Part shown: piece after piece, positions 1-9,997 of the stretch | How the letters are laid out: each line of letters opens with the position of its first letter | Numbering within the stretch: the first letter of the stretch is position 1 | Assembly (NCBI RefSeq): GCF_003260275.1 | Contig: NZ_QJHB01000007.1 | Location: forward strand, 124,001-188,000 | Direction of reading: 5' to 3' | Source of the DNA: Homoserinimonas sp. OAct 916 | GTDB lineage: Bacteria > Actinomycetota > Actinomycetes > Actinomycetales > Microbacteriaceae | Length of the DNA: 64,000 nucleotides | The notes under the pieces: model-generated | Databases searched by the model: none | Told to the model about the DNA's origin: nothing | Seen by the model: only the letters and a program-made list of their open reading frames with translations | Program-made: the position numbers and the translations under genes

Positions 1-433
1 GGTCGAGGTCGTCGAGCACCGGCAGGAGCTCCTTGGCGATCTCTCCGGCGGTGCGGTCACGCTCCAGCTCGTGGTTGGCCTCGCGAGCCTTGCGGTAATT
101 GAAGAACTCCGCCTGCACGCGCTTGAGCTCCCGCTCCCGCTCGGCCGCGAGCTCCTCAGCCGACACCTGGCCGGAGAGAAACCCGAGATCCGAGTCTGAG
201 AGGGAGGTCTCGATGTCGGGACCCTCCGCCTCGATCAGGCCGCCGTCGGAGTCGGCTTCGGAATCTGCCGAAGCGTTCGCCGTGGCTTCTTCCTTGGCTG
301 CCTTCGCGGGCTTTCGCACCTTGCCGGTAGTCGGATCGACCTTTCGGTTGTTCCGGATGATCGGCTCTTCGGGCTGCTCGGCGTCGCGGTCGTCGGGGTC
401 ACGACCGTTTTGCCCGGACGATTTGGCGGCCAT
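1..433 (-). CDS. grpE: GrpE nucleotide exchange factor (C-terminus beyond window)
   Basis: This is the nucleotide exchange factor that releases ADP from DnaK. The start ATG is at 433-431, two bases after the dnaK stop, so the genes form the usual dnaK-grpE operon. About 144 codons are visible: an acidic, disordered N-terminus (residues 1-75), then the long helix typical of GrpE with an 'ELKRVQAEFFNYRKR'-type stretch (here EFFNYRKARE) and the beginning of the four-helix region (ELLPVLDDLD). The dimerisation end and the C-terminal beta domain lie left of the window, where dnaJ and hspR would be expected. The identification rests on the FFNYRKR-like segment and the position after dnaK. Confidence 0.95.
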   Translation of the reverse strand, partial: MAAKSSGQNGRDPDDRDAEQPEEPIIRNNRKVDPTTGKVRKPAKAAKEEATANASADSEADSDGGLIEAEGPDIETSLSDSDLGFLSGQVSAEELAAERERELKRVQAEFFNYRKAREANHELERDRTAGEIAKELLPVLDDLD

Positions 434-435
434 TG

Positions 436-2310
<1,875 letters not shown>

Positions 2311-2355
2311 GTTTGCTCCTTCAATAGTGGATGTCCGTATAAAGTTCTCGCGAGA

Positions 2356-2376
2356 CTTGAGTCTCACGGGCTCAAG
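2356..2376. promoter_or_regulatory. HAIR operator 1 (HspR site) of dnaK
   Basis: CTTGAGT, seven bases, then GCTCAAG: a match to the HspR inverted repeat CTTGAGT-N7-ACTCAAG with one difference. It lies 46 bp upstream of the dnaK ATG, immediately before a TATA-like -10 (TTATAC on the minus strand, about 2335-2345), so bound repressor would cover the promoter. Confidence 0.85.
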
Positions 2377-2418
2377 TCTGCCATCAGCTCGATTCGCTGT
2401 CAAGTCGGCAGCGTGAAA

Positions 2419-2439
2419 CTTGAGTGACATTGGCTCAAC
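2419..2439. promoter_or_regulatory. HAIR operator 2 (HspR site) upstream of dnaK
   Basis: CTTGAGT, seven bases, then GCTCAAC: a second HAIR element with two mismatches to the consensus right arm. Its centre is 63 bp from that of the first (six helical turns), which fits cooperative HspR binding. Confidence 0.75.
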
Positions 2440-2548
2440 CTTGCTTCAGTCCTGGTCACGACCCCGGTGAATCCGCGAGTGGCAGTGGCTACGGCGACGC
2501 ACGGCGCACGTTCGTGACACCCGTCGGCGGCTTGGTTAGGCTGGCGAC

Positions 2549-3001
2549 ATGAGCACCGTACCCCCCGGGTCCGACGAGGCCCCACCCGAACGCCCGATCG
2601 GATTCTGGCTCACCCTGCTGGGGAGACTGGTCGACGAACAGTTCGCTGTCACCCTCCACGAACACGGAGTGACCAGGCGACAGTGGCAACTGCTCAACCT
2701 GCTCTCATCGGCCTCCGCCTCGGTGGCCGAGCTCGATGCCCAGGTCGCCCCTTTCCTCGACCAGGCAGCGGGTGAGACATCCGCCGACCATTTGGGTGAA
2801 CTGGTGGAAAGCGGCTGGGTGACCCTGGACGCATCGACCTATGCCTTGACCGACCGCGGCCGCATGGCGTGCACCAGGCTTGCTGTGGTGGTGGCTGACT
2901 ACCGCACCCTGGTCGGCGACGGTGTCAGCGACGAGGAGTATGCCACCACCGTCAGAGTGCTGGAGCGCATGGCCCGCAACCTCGGCTGGAGCGAGGGTTG
3001 A
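2549..3001 (+). CDS. MarR-family winged-helix regulator
   Basis: A 150-aa protein with the MarR layout: an N-terminal dimerisation helix (GFWLTLLGRLVDEQFAVTL), a winged helix (QWQLLNLLSS ... SADHLGELVESGWVTLDASTYALTDRGR, about residues 45-110), and a C-terminal helix. YALTDRGR is the wing strand plus the usual 'LT..G' turn. The ligand is unknown. The ATG is preceded by TAGGCT at 2537-2542 and no Shine-Dalgarno sequence, so a leaderless transcript is likely. The stop codon lies inside a 19-bp tandem repeat. It is divergent from dnaK and could control either itself or neighbours; the sequence does not say which. Confidence 0.85.
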   Translation: MSTVPPGSDEAPPERPIGFWLTLLGRLVDEQFAVTLHEHGVTRRQWQLLNLLSSASASVAELDAQVAPFLDQAAGETSADHLGELVESGWVTLDASTYALTDRGRMACTRLAVVVADYRTLVGDGVSDEEYATTVRVLERMARNLGWSEG

Positions 3002-3068
3002 CCGCTGGACCGAGGGCTGACCGCAGGGCCGAAGGCTGACCGCAGTGCCGAAGGCTGACCGCCCCGTC
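2993..3068. repeat. 19-bp tandem repeat, four copies
   Basis: Four head-to-tail copies beginning at 2993, 3012, 3031 and 3050, each close to GAGGGCTGACCGCAGGGCC; copies 2 and 3 differ by two bases and copy 4 decays after 12 bases. The TGA of the MarR gene (2999-3001) is inside copy 1, and each later copy repeats that TGA. No promoter or terminator function is evident. Confidence 0.8.
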
Positions 3069-3175
3069 ACCGCCCACCGATACCCATCCGGCTGAAAGTT
3101 GTCCGCGCGCGCCCATCACTCGACCGCACGGCTGTCGCTCGCCGCTCACACGCGACGAAATCGCGGTGGTGGGGG

Positions 3176-3781
3176 CTACTCGCCGGCCTTGCCCGCGTCG
3201 GTGGCAGACACGTCGGTGCGGTGAAAGTTGAGGTGTGAGCGGGAGGCCGTGGGGCCGCGTTGGTTCTGGTAGCGCGACTTGTACTCGCTCGAGCCATAAG
3301 GCCGCTCGGTCGGCGAGGTGAGGCGAAAGAAGCATAGTTGCCCGACCTTCATGCCAGGCCAGAGCTTGATCGGCAGGGTGGCCATGTTGCTCAGCTCCAG
3401 CGTGACGTGGCCCGAGAACCCGGGGTCGACGAATCCAGCGGTCGAATGGGTGAGCAGCCCGAGTCGGCCGAGTGAACTTTTTCCCTCCAGCCGGGCTGCG
3501 ATGTCATCGGGCAGGGTGACGGCCTCATAGGTGGAGCCCAGCACGAATTCGCCGGGGTGCAGGATGAACGGCTCGTTCGGCTTCGCCTCGATGAGGCGGG
3601 TGAGCTCGGGCTGATCCTCGGCGGGGTCGATATAGGGGTACTTGTGATTGTCGAACAGCCGAAAATACCGATCGATGCGCACGTCGACACTCGCCGGCTG
3701 GATCATCTCGGGCACGAACGGGTCGAGCCGGATGCGGCCTGCGGCGAGTTCCGCTTTGATGTCGCGATCTGAGAGAAGCAC
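3176..3781 (-). CDS. dcd: dCTP deaminase
   Basis: Deaminates dCTP to dUTP in pyrimidine deoxynucleotide synthesis; in some actinobacteria the enzyme is bifunctional and also makes dUMP. It is 201 aa, with [17 protein letters not shown] at the start, [21 protein letters not shown] and the trimeric dUTPase-fold core [18 protein letters not shown], in which E129 is the predicted catalytic glutamate. The start is GTG 3781. On the minus strand TAGAGT (3794-3789) sits seven bases before it with no ribosome site, which suggests a leaderless mRNA. Whether this copy is mono- or bifunctional was not decided. Confidence 0.95.
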   Translation of the reverse strand: MLLSDRDIKAELAAGRIRLDPFVPEMIQPASVDVRIDRYFRLFDNHKYPYIDPAEDQPELTRLIEAKPNEPFILHPGEFVLGSTYEAVTLPDDIAARLEGKSSLGRLGLLTHSTAGFVDPGFSGHVTLELSNMATLPIKLWPGMKVGQLCFFRLTSPTERPYGSSEYKSRYQNQRGPTASRSHLNFHRTDVSATDAGKAGE

Positions 3782-3993
3782 AGTTGATACTCTACCGATG
3801 GATCCATGACGACAGGGCTACTCGGCGGGTACGCCGGGAGTGCGCATGAGAGACCGCCGCGATTGCCGCGTCGGATCACCCAGTGCGGATGATGCGACCC
3901 CCGTTCAAGAAGCGCACAATCGGCTTGAGAGGTTGGGTCAGCCCCGCGCTCCACGCCGGCAGCGAGCGGGAATAGGCTGCGCGAAACACCTCT

Positions 3994-4923
3994 ATGCGAT
4001 CGGAGTCGAAAGTGGCCGCGAAATCTCGGAAAGTTTCCGCATCCGGAGCACGAGAACGCAAGCTCCCCAGGCACCCGGCCTCTGCGCTGGCAGAACGATG
4101 GACGAGCGTCGACGGCATCGACGTCTTCTACCGGGAGTCCGAGGTTCCACCGGACGCGCCGGTGATGATGCACCTGCACGGGTTCGGGCTCTCGGGCCGT
4201 TACCTGCTCCCGACCGCCGAGCTTCTCAAAGACGAGTTTCACACACTCGTGCCCGACCTGCCGGGGTTCGGCCGAAGCGGGAAGCCACCGCACCCCCTCG
4301 ACGTCGTCGACCTCGCCCACGCGGCAGCCCGGTTCCTCGATAATCGCGGCATCGAGAAGGCGACGCTGGTCGGCAACTCGATGGGTTGCCCCATCATCTG
4401 CGATTTCGCTTATCACTATCCCGAACGGATCGATCGTGCGGTACTGGTGTCGCCGGCGGGCGGAATCTACAACCAGCCGCTGCGGGTCGCTGTCGGCCAG
4501 CTCGCCCGCGATGGTTCCCGTGAGCCTCGAAAGATGATTCGAGTGGCCACACCAGACTATTTACGATTCGGCGTCCCCAGCACAGTGCGCATGTTCAAGG
4601 CGCTCACCCGGTACCCCTCCCTCGAGCGCCTGCTCTCCCTGCACATCCCCACCCTGGTGGTCCTCGGCGAAAGGGACCCGCTGATGCCGCATTCCGACCG
4701 CGTGCAAGAGGTCGCAGGCCGCTCTGACAATCACGTTCTCGTGGTGCTGATGGAGGGCGCCGCGCACGCGATCAACTTCAGCAACCCGCGAGAGCTGTCA
4801 CACATCATTCGGCTGTTCATGGCCGATCAGCCGATCGTAGGCGATCCCGACTCACCGGGGTTCTCTCGGCTGGTGGAGGTTCACCGCGGCTCACTCCACC
4901 CGCCGAGCCGCCCAGTCGGCTGA
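3994..4923 (+). CDS. Alpha/beta hydrolase
   Basis: A 309-aa alpha/beta-fold hydrolase of unknown substrate. HLHGFGLSGRYL is the oxyanion-loop region, VPDLPGFGRSGKP the strand 4 loop, and GNSMG (Ser129) the nucleophile elbow. GERDPLMPHSD (Asp228) and GAAHAINFSNP (His258) supply the rest of a plausible triad. It resembles esterases and C-C hydrolases of the MhpC type. The ATG at 3994 lacks a clear ribosome site and the first about 35 residues are basic and poorly conserved-looking, so the true start may be further in. Its last 33 bp overlap the convergent hydrolase on the other strand. Confidence 0.85.
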   Translation: MRSESKVAAKSRKVSASGARERKLPRHPASALAERWTSVDGIDVFYRESEVPPDAPVMMHLHGFGLSGRYLLPTAELLKDEFHTLVPDLPGFGRSGKPPHPLDVVDLAHAAARFLDNRGIEKATLVGNSMGCPIICDFAYHYPERIDRAVLVSPAGGIYNQPLRVAVGQLARDGSREPRKMIRVATPDYLRFGVPSTVRMFKALTRYPSLERLLSLHIPTLVVLGERDPLMPHSDRVQEVAGRSDNHVLVVLMEGAAHAINFSNPRELSHIIRLFMADQPIVGDPDSPGFSRLVEVHRGSLHPPSRPVG

Positions 4924-5598
4924 TGGGGGTGCCGACGCCCTTTCACGTACGATCTCGAACGTTTGCGGCTTTGCAAGGATTCGAAAGTGGCCGCCTGTCG
5001 GAAGCTCGATGTTCTGTGCCCCGAGCAACCCGCTGCCACCTGGAATGTGAGGGTCGAATTGCGCATACACGGAGACTATCCGCGGGTTGACCTCGCGAGA
5101 GGCGGCCAGACGACGGACCGTCGGGTCGTCGGGGGAAAATGCCCGAAGGCTCGGAAGCATCAGGAAGCGCGCATAGTTGGAGCCGTTGAACGGGGTGCTG
5201 ACGGCGACCATTCCGGTGATTCGACACCGCTCATCCCTGTAGGCCATGACGTACTTTCCTATGAGTCCGCCCTTGCTGTGCGCAACGATCAGAACGTCTT
5301 CGAGGTCATTTGCCTGGATGAATGCCGCCACCGTCTGGGCAGATTCGTCGACGGGCGCGCGGTTTCCGCCGAGCGCTGTCACCACGAAGACGGGGTGACC
5401 GGCGCTGTGTGCGGCCCGCACCAGCGGAAGCATGAACGACCATCTTTCCCAGACCCCCGGGATCACCAGGACGGGCCGCTTCTGGCCCGAGCGGTAGTCA
5501 TTGACGCGGGCACGCCCGAAAATGGCGCGGCATTGCCAGTAGGCGACGAACGCATAATCTGCGACCCACCATGCCCCCTTCTGAAGGGCATTCCTCAC
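4891..5598 (-). CDS. Lipase-like alpha/beta hydrolase
   Basis: A 235-aa protein with PVLVIPGVWERWSFMLPL (oxyanion region) and AHSKGGLIGKYV, a nucleophile elbow of the A-H-S-x-G type seen in bacterial lipases and PGAP1-like hydrolases; TGGHFRIL near the end may carry the histidine. Substrate unknown. The frame runs back to 5670, but that would overlap the cardiolipin synthase by 70 bases; GTG 5598 sits three bases past its stop with GGAG five bases upstream, so I place the start there and regard the gene as translationally coupled to cls. Its 3' end overlaps the plus-strand hydrolase by 33 bp. Confidence 0.75.
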   Translation of the reverse strand: MRNALQKGAWWVADYAFVAYWQCRAIFGRARVNDYRSGQKRPVLVIPGVWERWSFMLPLVRAAHSAGHPVFVVTALGGNRAPVDESAQTVAAFIQANDLEDVLIVAHSKGGLIGKYVMAYRDERCRITGMVAVSTPFNGSNYARFLMLPSLRAFSPDDPTVRRLAASREVNPRIVSVYAQFDPHIPGGSGLLGAQNIELPTGGHFRILAKPQTFEIVRERASAPPSADWAARRVE

Positions 5599-5600
5599 CG

Positions 5601-7061
5601 CTACTCCAGCGCCGAAGTCAGCCGCGCCAGGCCGTCTAGGGCTGTCGACTGCCACGGTTCCTTGTTCCATTCTTCAAGTGTGAGCTGGCTGCCGATCTCG
5701 CGGTAGTGGGCTTCGACCGCGCGCATCTCGTCGACGAAACTCGTGCCGTACACCAGCATCGAGATCTCCATGTCAAGCAAGAATGATCTGATGTCCATGT
5801 TGCTCGAGCCGATGACCGCAACATCGTCGTCAATCGAAAGATGCTTGGCATGCAGGATGTACGGTGCCGGGTAGCGCCAGATCTCGACGCCCGCCTCGAG
5901 CAGGGGGCTGTAGTAGGAGCGCTGGGCGTGAAAGACCGGGCCCTGGTCACCGATTGCTGATACGAACAGTTGCACTTCAAGACCACGCTTCCTGGCCGCA
6001 ATGATCGCGTACAACATCGCCTCATTGGGCACGAAGTATGGGCTGGTGATGATGACCTTCTTCTGAGCCGAGTGCAGCAGCCCGAGAAAGAGCTGGAGGT
6101 TGTTCTCCCCCTCGTAGCCGGGGCCACTCGGAACAACCTGACAGTCGAGTGCGTCACTGCCTGAGCTCGCGGCGATATCGGTGACCACAACACGTTCATT
6201 TTCGATCAACTCGTCGGTCTCGGCGTACCAGTCGCTCAGGAAGATCGCGTTGATTCCCGAGACGACCGGGCCTTCCACCCTGGTGATGAGCTCTTGCCAC
6301 AGCAGTCCGCGTTTGATGTTCTTGGGCGAGTTGTAGGTGCGGTCGATCAGGTTCTGTGAGCCCATATAGGCCACTCGGCCGTCGACCACCACCAGCTTGC
6401 GGTGGTTGCGCAGGTCGGGCCGCTGATACTTTCCCTTGAACGGCATCACCGGCAGCATGTAGGCCCACTTGACGCCGATCCGGTCCAGGAGCGCGAATGT
6501 TTCCTTGCTCCCCGGCACTTTGCGCGATGACAGGTGGTCGGCCAGCACCCGCACAGTCACTCCGCGTTTCACCGCGTTCTCGAGGGCGCTGAAGAACGGT
6601 TGGGTGGAGGCGTCGCACGAAACGATGAAGTACTCGACGTGGACAAAGGTGGTCGCTGTGTCGATCTCGGCGGCCATCTGAATGAAGCCGCCGTTGTAGT
6701 CGTCGATCAGCCGAGCGGTGTTGCCGCTGACCATGGGCACAGCCCCCAGGTTCTGGTTCATTCGAGTGATGTTCTCAAGCCAGTGTGGCCAGGCCGACCG
6801 ATCCGAGACCAGGTCGACGTTCGGCACGCTTGCGGCGATCATCTCATTGATCTTCACCTGCTTTTCCAGGCGTTTCTTCGGCAATTTCGGACTGCCGAGA
6901 AGAAAGAAGAAAAGAAGACCCAGATAGGGGATGAAGAAGATGGCGAGAATCCACGCCATCGCCGCGGTGGGTTTTCGGCCCTTGGGAATGATGATCAGCG
7001 CCGCGATCTTGATTGCGAGATCGATGACGAACGCAAGCAGTGCAAAGTTGAATGGGGTCAC
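5601..7061 (-). CDS. cls: Cardiolipin synthase (phospholipase D superfamily)
   Basis: Joins two phosphatidylglycerols, or PG with CDP-diacylglycerol in some actinobacteria, to cardiolipin at the inner membrane. It is 486 aa with two N-terminal membrane helices (residues 3-26 and 33-56, the 'PLD nuclease N' region) and two HKD motifs: HRKLVVVDG (H220, K222, D227) with GSQN, and HAKHLSIDDD (H404, K406, D411) with GSSN. Both active sites look intact. The GTG start at 7061 has AAGGAG about ten bases upstream. Downstream it is coupled to a lipase-like gene, which hints at a lipid-remodelling pair. Confidence 0.92.
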   Translation of the reverse strand: MTPFNFALLAFVIDLAIKIAALIIIPKGRKPTAAMAWILAIFFIPYLGLLFFFLLGSPKLPKKRLEKQVKINEMIAASVPNVDLVSDRSAWPHWLENITRMNQNLGAVPMVSGNTARLIDDYNGGFIQMAAEIDTATTFVHVEYFIVSCDASTQPFFSALENAVKRGVTVRVLADHLSSRKVPGSKETFALLDRIGVKWAYMLPVMPFKGKYQRPDLRNHRKLVVVDGRVAYMGSQNLIDRTYNSPKNIKRGLLWQELITRVEGPVVSGINAIFLSDWYAETDELIENERVVVTDIAASSGSDALDCQVVPSGPGYEGENNLQLFLGLLHSAQKKVIITSPYFVPNEAMLYAIIAARKRGLEVQLFVSAIGDQGPVFHAQRSYYSPLLEAGVEIWRYPAPYILHAKHLSIDDDVAVIGSSNMDIRSFLLDMEISMLVYGTSFVDEMRAVEAHYREIGSQLTLEEWNKEPWQSTALDGLARLTSALE

Positions 7062-7639
7062 GCGCGTTCTCCTTCGCTTTGCACCCTCGCAGCTGTTGCT
7101 CGAGCCATTTCGCTGCCGCCTAACCGGGATTTCAGGGGGTCGTCCCAGCCCGCGCCCATCGCTCGACCATTCGTGTCTGGGTTCGCGCGGGCCATACGAA
7201 GCTGTGCCTACTTATCGCAAGCGTAAGAGTCTCGACCAATCTCGGCGTCATCCGAACGGGATGAGGTCTTCCCGTGTCATGACCCCGCCCAATTTCGAAG
7301 CATCACCCGTTTTCGGTGATGTATACGCGCATCTCGACTGGCATGCGTTGGTCGACATCGGCACTCGTTGCCCGTATCGCGAGGTCGCTCACCAGTGGCG
7401 AAAGCCGCCGTGGTCGGGGCCGTGGTCACGCCCACGCGACGCTGGATCTGACGTCGTCGGAGGCGAAAAACGAACATCACTTCCGCTGGGTTGTGGCCGT
7501 GTCGTCACCGCCGTTGTTACCCCCGGGACTCACGAAGGCAGCGGCCATTTTCAGGAAGAATCAGTTTGGCCGAGAACTTTCGACCGACTAGTGTTGGAGT
7601 CGCCTGAAATTCCGAATTTTCGCTGGAATCGCAGTGCAC
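7062..7639. other. Gap with no confident gene; holds a candidate tRNA promoter
   Basis: No reading frame here has a ribosome site plus recognisable motifs. TTGGCC (7566-7571), 17 bases, TAGTGT (7589-7594) is a plausible promoter for the tRNA that begins 45 bp later. A minus-strand stretch ending near 7315 (…RATSADVDQRMPVEMRVY…) reads like protein but lacks a start and has in-frame stops, so it could be a decayed gene end. Confidence 0.4.
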
Positions 7640-7713
7640 GCGAGTGTAGTTCAGTGGCAGAACTTCAGCTTCCCAAGCTGATAGCGCGGGTTCGATTCCC
7701 GTCACTCGCTCCA
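7640..7713 (+). tRNA. tRNA-Gly, anticodon CCC
   Basis: A full cloverleaf: acceptor GCGAGTG pairing with CACTCGC, D arm GTTC/GAAC, anticodon stem TCAGC/GCTGA with loop TTCCCAA giving anticodon CCC (reads GGG), T arm CGGGT-TCGATTC-CCG, discriminator T7710 and an encoded CCA at 7711-7713. The antisense frame gives the well-known false protein beginning MERVTGIEPA. Confidence 0.97.
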
Positions 7714-8045
7714 TTGTCAGTTCTCAACCAAGATGAGGCTTTTCTCAACCAAGTTGAGACTGGAGAGTCGTCGCCCACAGCCACGTCGTCGGGTCATCGC
7801 TCATCTTCGACTGTGGCGGTCGCACGGAGCGCCATCACGACAAGCAGTATGTTGGCACTCTTCGGAGGTTGGCGTTTTTCCTACGACGAAAACATATTCT
7901 TCCGTGCTCTTCGCCATGGTTTCACGGTCCCGAAACTGCATCGTCCTTTACGGCGAGAAATGAGAGTGCCCCGACGACACAAACCGCACCGCCGCTTGGT
8001 TCGCCGATTCGTTCCGGTGTCACCGTGTCATTTGGGGCTCTCCGC
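7714..8045. other. Gap with no confident gene; small hairpin after the tRNA
   Basis: TTCTCAACCAAG occurs twice (7721-7732 and 7742-7753), and TCTCAAC-CAA-GTTGAGA (7743-7759) forms a 7-bp hairpin 30 bases after the tRNA; it may help to end the transcript, although no T-run follows. The rest is AT-richer than its neighbours. A plus-strand stretch around 7850-7935 (…GGWRFSYDENIFF…) looks protein-like but is not bounded by a sensible start or a known motif. Confidence 0.4.
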
Positions 8046-9170
8046 TCAGGGCGTCGTGTCCGTCGACGAGCCGCTCTGGGCCACCAGCCGCACCGACTCT
8101 GCGCCGGCGACCACGTCGACCGGCGAGCCGGCGGTGACGGTCATGGCATGCGCCTCGGCATCCAGCTCGATCGTCGCCAGGGTTGCCCACCGGTCGCCGA
8201 ACACGGCGCCAGGAGCCGGCACACAACACAGTTGCGCCACATCGCCCGGCGCTGACAGCAGGTAGGGAACGAGCTCGGCCGTCGCCACCGGCATCGTCGC
8301 ACTCGCGACGCGCGCGGCCAAGACATCGAGCCGGTGCTGGGAGTCCGGCTCGTACATTCCTGGCTTCTCACCGGCCGCGAGTCGGGCGTCGAGAAAGTGA
8401 TTCGTGTGCAGCAAGACGCCGTCTCGCGGTCGCAACACCGCCGATCCGTCAGGGCTCAACTCGACCATGGCGGCCTCTTCGGGGCTCACCACCGAGATGG
8501 TGCTTGAGGTCGTCACCGGCGCGGACCGCAGAATATCGATCGCCTCGGCCAGGGAGGACGCCTCGGCGAGAACTCGCGCACAAAGCAGGTGCACGGGCAC
8601 GCCCTCGACACGGTCGGACCGGTGACCGAGAATGTTCAACATCACCCCGACCCCGGCATCATTGATGCCGATCTTGCCCAGGATGCCGTGTTCAGTCAGC
8701 CCGACAAAGGCCCGCGGGGTTCCGCGAACGCTCTGCAGGTGCCAGCAATCAGCGAGCTCCTCATGCCAGTCCCAGGTCTGCACACCGACCGGGCTCTGGA
8801 CGGTGCTCACGATCGTGGAACATTCCCCGGGGCGCGTCACGTCACTTCCCGTGGAGTCACCCCGCGTCGCCCCGGATAGGATCTCCGTTCTGGCGTTCAG
8901 CGCGGCGATCTGCCACACCTCCAAGCCGGCGCCCTCTGCGGTGCCGCGCATCTCCTCAGCGAGCGGAGCATGCCAGCCTTCCGTGACGGAAACGGCGTTC
9001 TCGGCTTGCCGCCGAACCGTCTCGCGGTCGACACCGACGGTCTCGAACAGGTCGAGGTAGACGTTGATGCCCTCGCGCAGGGTCCCGCGAATCGCTGCGC
9101 CCCTTTGCTGCCCTCGCTCAAAAGGATCTTCGGAATTGATGAGTACAACGTCCCCGACGGGCCTGGTCAT
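8046..9170 (-). CDS. C45-family autoproteolytic acyltransferase/hydrolase
   Basis: An Ntn-hydrolase of the acyl-CoA:isopenicillin-N acyltransferase (peptidase C45) family, 374 aa. These enzymes cut themselves before a cysteine, which then acts as nucleophile on amide bonds. The expected processing site is G115-E116-C117-S-T-I-V, followed by QTWDWHEE, typical of the family (…NxDW…). The ATG at 9170 overlaps the TGA of the upstream ABC ATPase (ATGA), so it is the last gene of the peptide-transporter operon. That placement suggests it hydrolyses or transfers the acyl group of an imported N-acylated amino acid or peptide. The substrate cannot be read from the sequence. Confidence 0.85.
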   Translation of the reverse strand: MTRPVGDVVLINSEDPFERGQQRGAAIRGTLREGINVYLDLFETVGVDRETVRRQAENAVSVTEGWHAPLAEEMRGTAEGAGLEVWQIAALNARTEILSGATRGDSTGSDVTRPGECSTIVSTVQSPVGVQTWDWHEELADCWHLQSVRGTPRAFVGLTEHGILGKIGINDAGVGVMLNILGHRSDRVEGVPVHLLCARVLAEASSLAEAIDILRSAPVTTSSTISVVSPEEAAMVELSPDGSAVLRPRDGVLLHTNHFLDARLAAGEKPGMYEPDSQHRLDVLAARVASATMPVATAELVPYLLSAPGDVAQLCCVPAPGAVFGDRWATLATIELDAEAHAMTVTAGSPVDVVAGAESVRLVAQSGSSTDTTP

Positions 9171-9997
9171 GAGGCGATTTCCTCTCGGAGGGCGCGAATG
9201 ACGCCCCGTTTCGGCTTCCAGCCGGGGCGCGGAGCGCACTCCAGCAACAATTGGGTGTACGGATGCTGCGGGTCCCCGAGCACCTGGGCCGTCGTGCCCC
9301 GCTCCACGATGCTCCCTCGACGCATGACCACCACCTCGTCCGCGATCATCTGCACGACCGAGAGGTCGTGGGTGATGAACAGGTAGGTGAGGCCCTTCGA
9401 ACGACGCAGCTCGTCGAGAAGCTTGAGGATCTGTGCCTGAACGGTGACGTCGAGCGCGGCCACCGCCTCATCGAGAACGATGATCGACGGTTCGGCCGCG
9501 AGCGCACGGGCGATCGCGACACGTTGCCGCTGGCCACCGGAGAGTTCGTCGGGAATGGCATCGAGGTGCCGAGCTTCCAGACCCACTTGTTCGAACAGCT
9601 CCCGACATCGCGCGCGGCGCTGTTTCGCATTGAGGGGCGTGTGGGCGCGAAGCACCTCGTCGACTGCGACTTGCACCCGCAACCTGCGGTTGAGTGAGCT
9701 CTGCGGATCTTGGAATACCATCTGGATCTCTCGTGCACGCGCGCGCAGGGTTCGACGGTTCGCGCGTCGGGCGACGGTTTTTCCACCGAGCTTGACGGTT
9801 CCCGTGTCGGCGGTCTCGAGCCCGACGATGATGCGCGCCAGCGTGGTCTTTCCCGACCCGGATTCGCCGACAACCGCAAGACACGTGCCCGGCTGCACTG
9901 CTATCGACACAGCGTCGACAGCGGTCACTGAGTCGCGAGACCGCTTCCCGCGAAACGTCTTGGTCAACTGGTCGACGCTGATGATGGCCTCAGTCAT
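9167..9997 (-). CDS. Oligopeptide ABC transporter ATPase (DppF/OppF type)
   Basis: The second cytoplasmic ATPase of the Opp/Dpp importer, 276 aa. Walker A GESGSGKTT, Q-loop VFQDPQSSLNRR, signature LSGGQRQRVAIARAL, Walker B IIVLDEAVAALDV and H-loop ITHDL are all present, so it should be active. The C-terminal PYTQLLLECAP segment is the short peptide-transporter tail. ATG 9997 lies inside the end of the preceding ATPase gene (8-bp overlap), and its own TGA overlaps the start of the C45 acyltransferase. Confidence 0.93.
   Translation of the reverse strand: MTEAIISVDQLTKTFRGKRSRDSVTAVDAVSIAVQPGTCLAVVGESGSGKTTLARIIVGLETADTGTVKLGGKTVARRANRRTLRARAREIQMVFQDPQSSLNRRLRVQVAVDEVLRAHTPLNAKQRRARCRELFEQVGLEARHLDAIPDELSGGQRQRVAIARALAAEPSIIVLDEAVAALDVTVQAQILKLLDELRRSKGLTYLFITHDLSVVQMIADEVVVMRRGSIVERGTTAQVLGDPQHPYTQLLLECAPRPGWKPKRGVIRALREEIAS

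Noticed and set aside
7277-7480. Small minus-strand gene in the cls-tRNA gap
   Set aside because: Arg/Thr-rich composition typical of a random GC-rich frame, and no ribosome site.
7517-7714. Minus-strand frame beginning MERVTGIEPALSAWEAEVLPLNYTR
   Set aside because: This is the widely mis-annotated antisense translation of tRNA-Gly; the same peptide appears wherever this tRNA does.
7918-7940. parS site (GGTTTCACGGTCCCGAAAC)
   Set aside because: Only the left half GTTTCACG matches; the right half is displaced by several bases, breaking the 16-bp palindrome.
6931-8265. Long plus-strand frame of 444 codons across cls, the tRNA and the C45 gene
   Set aside because: It is antisense to two clear genes and runs through the tRNA; it lacks a ribosome site and any motif.
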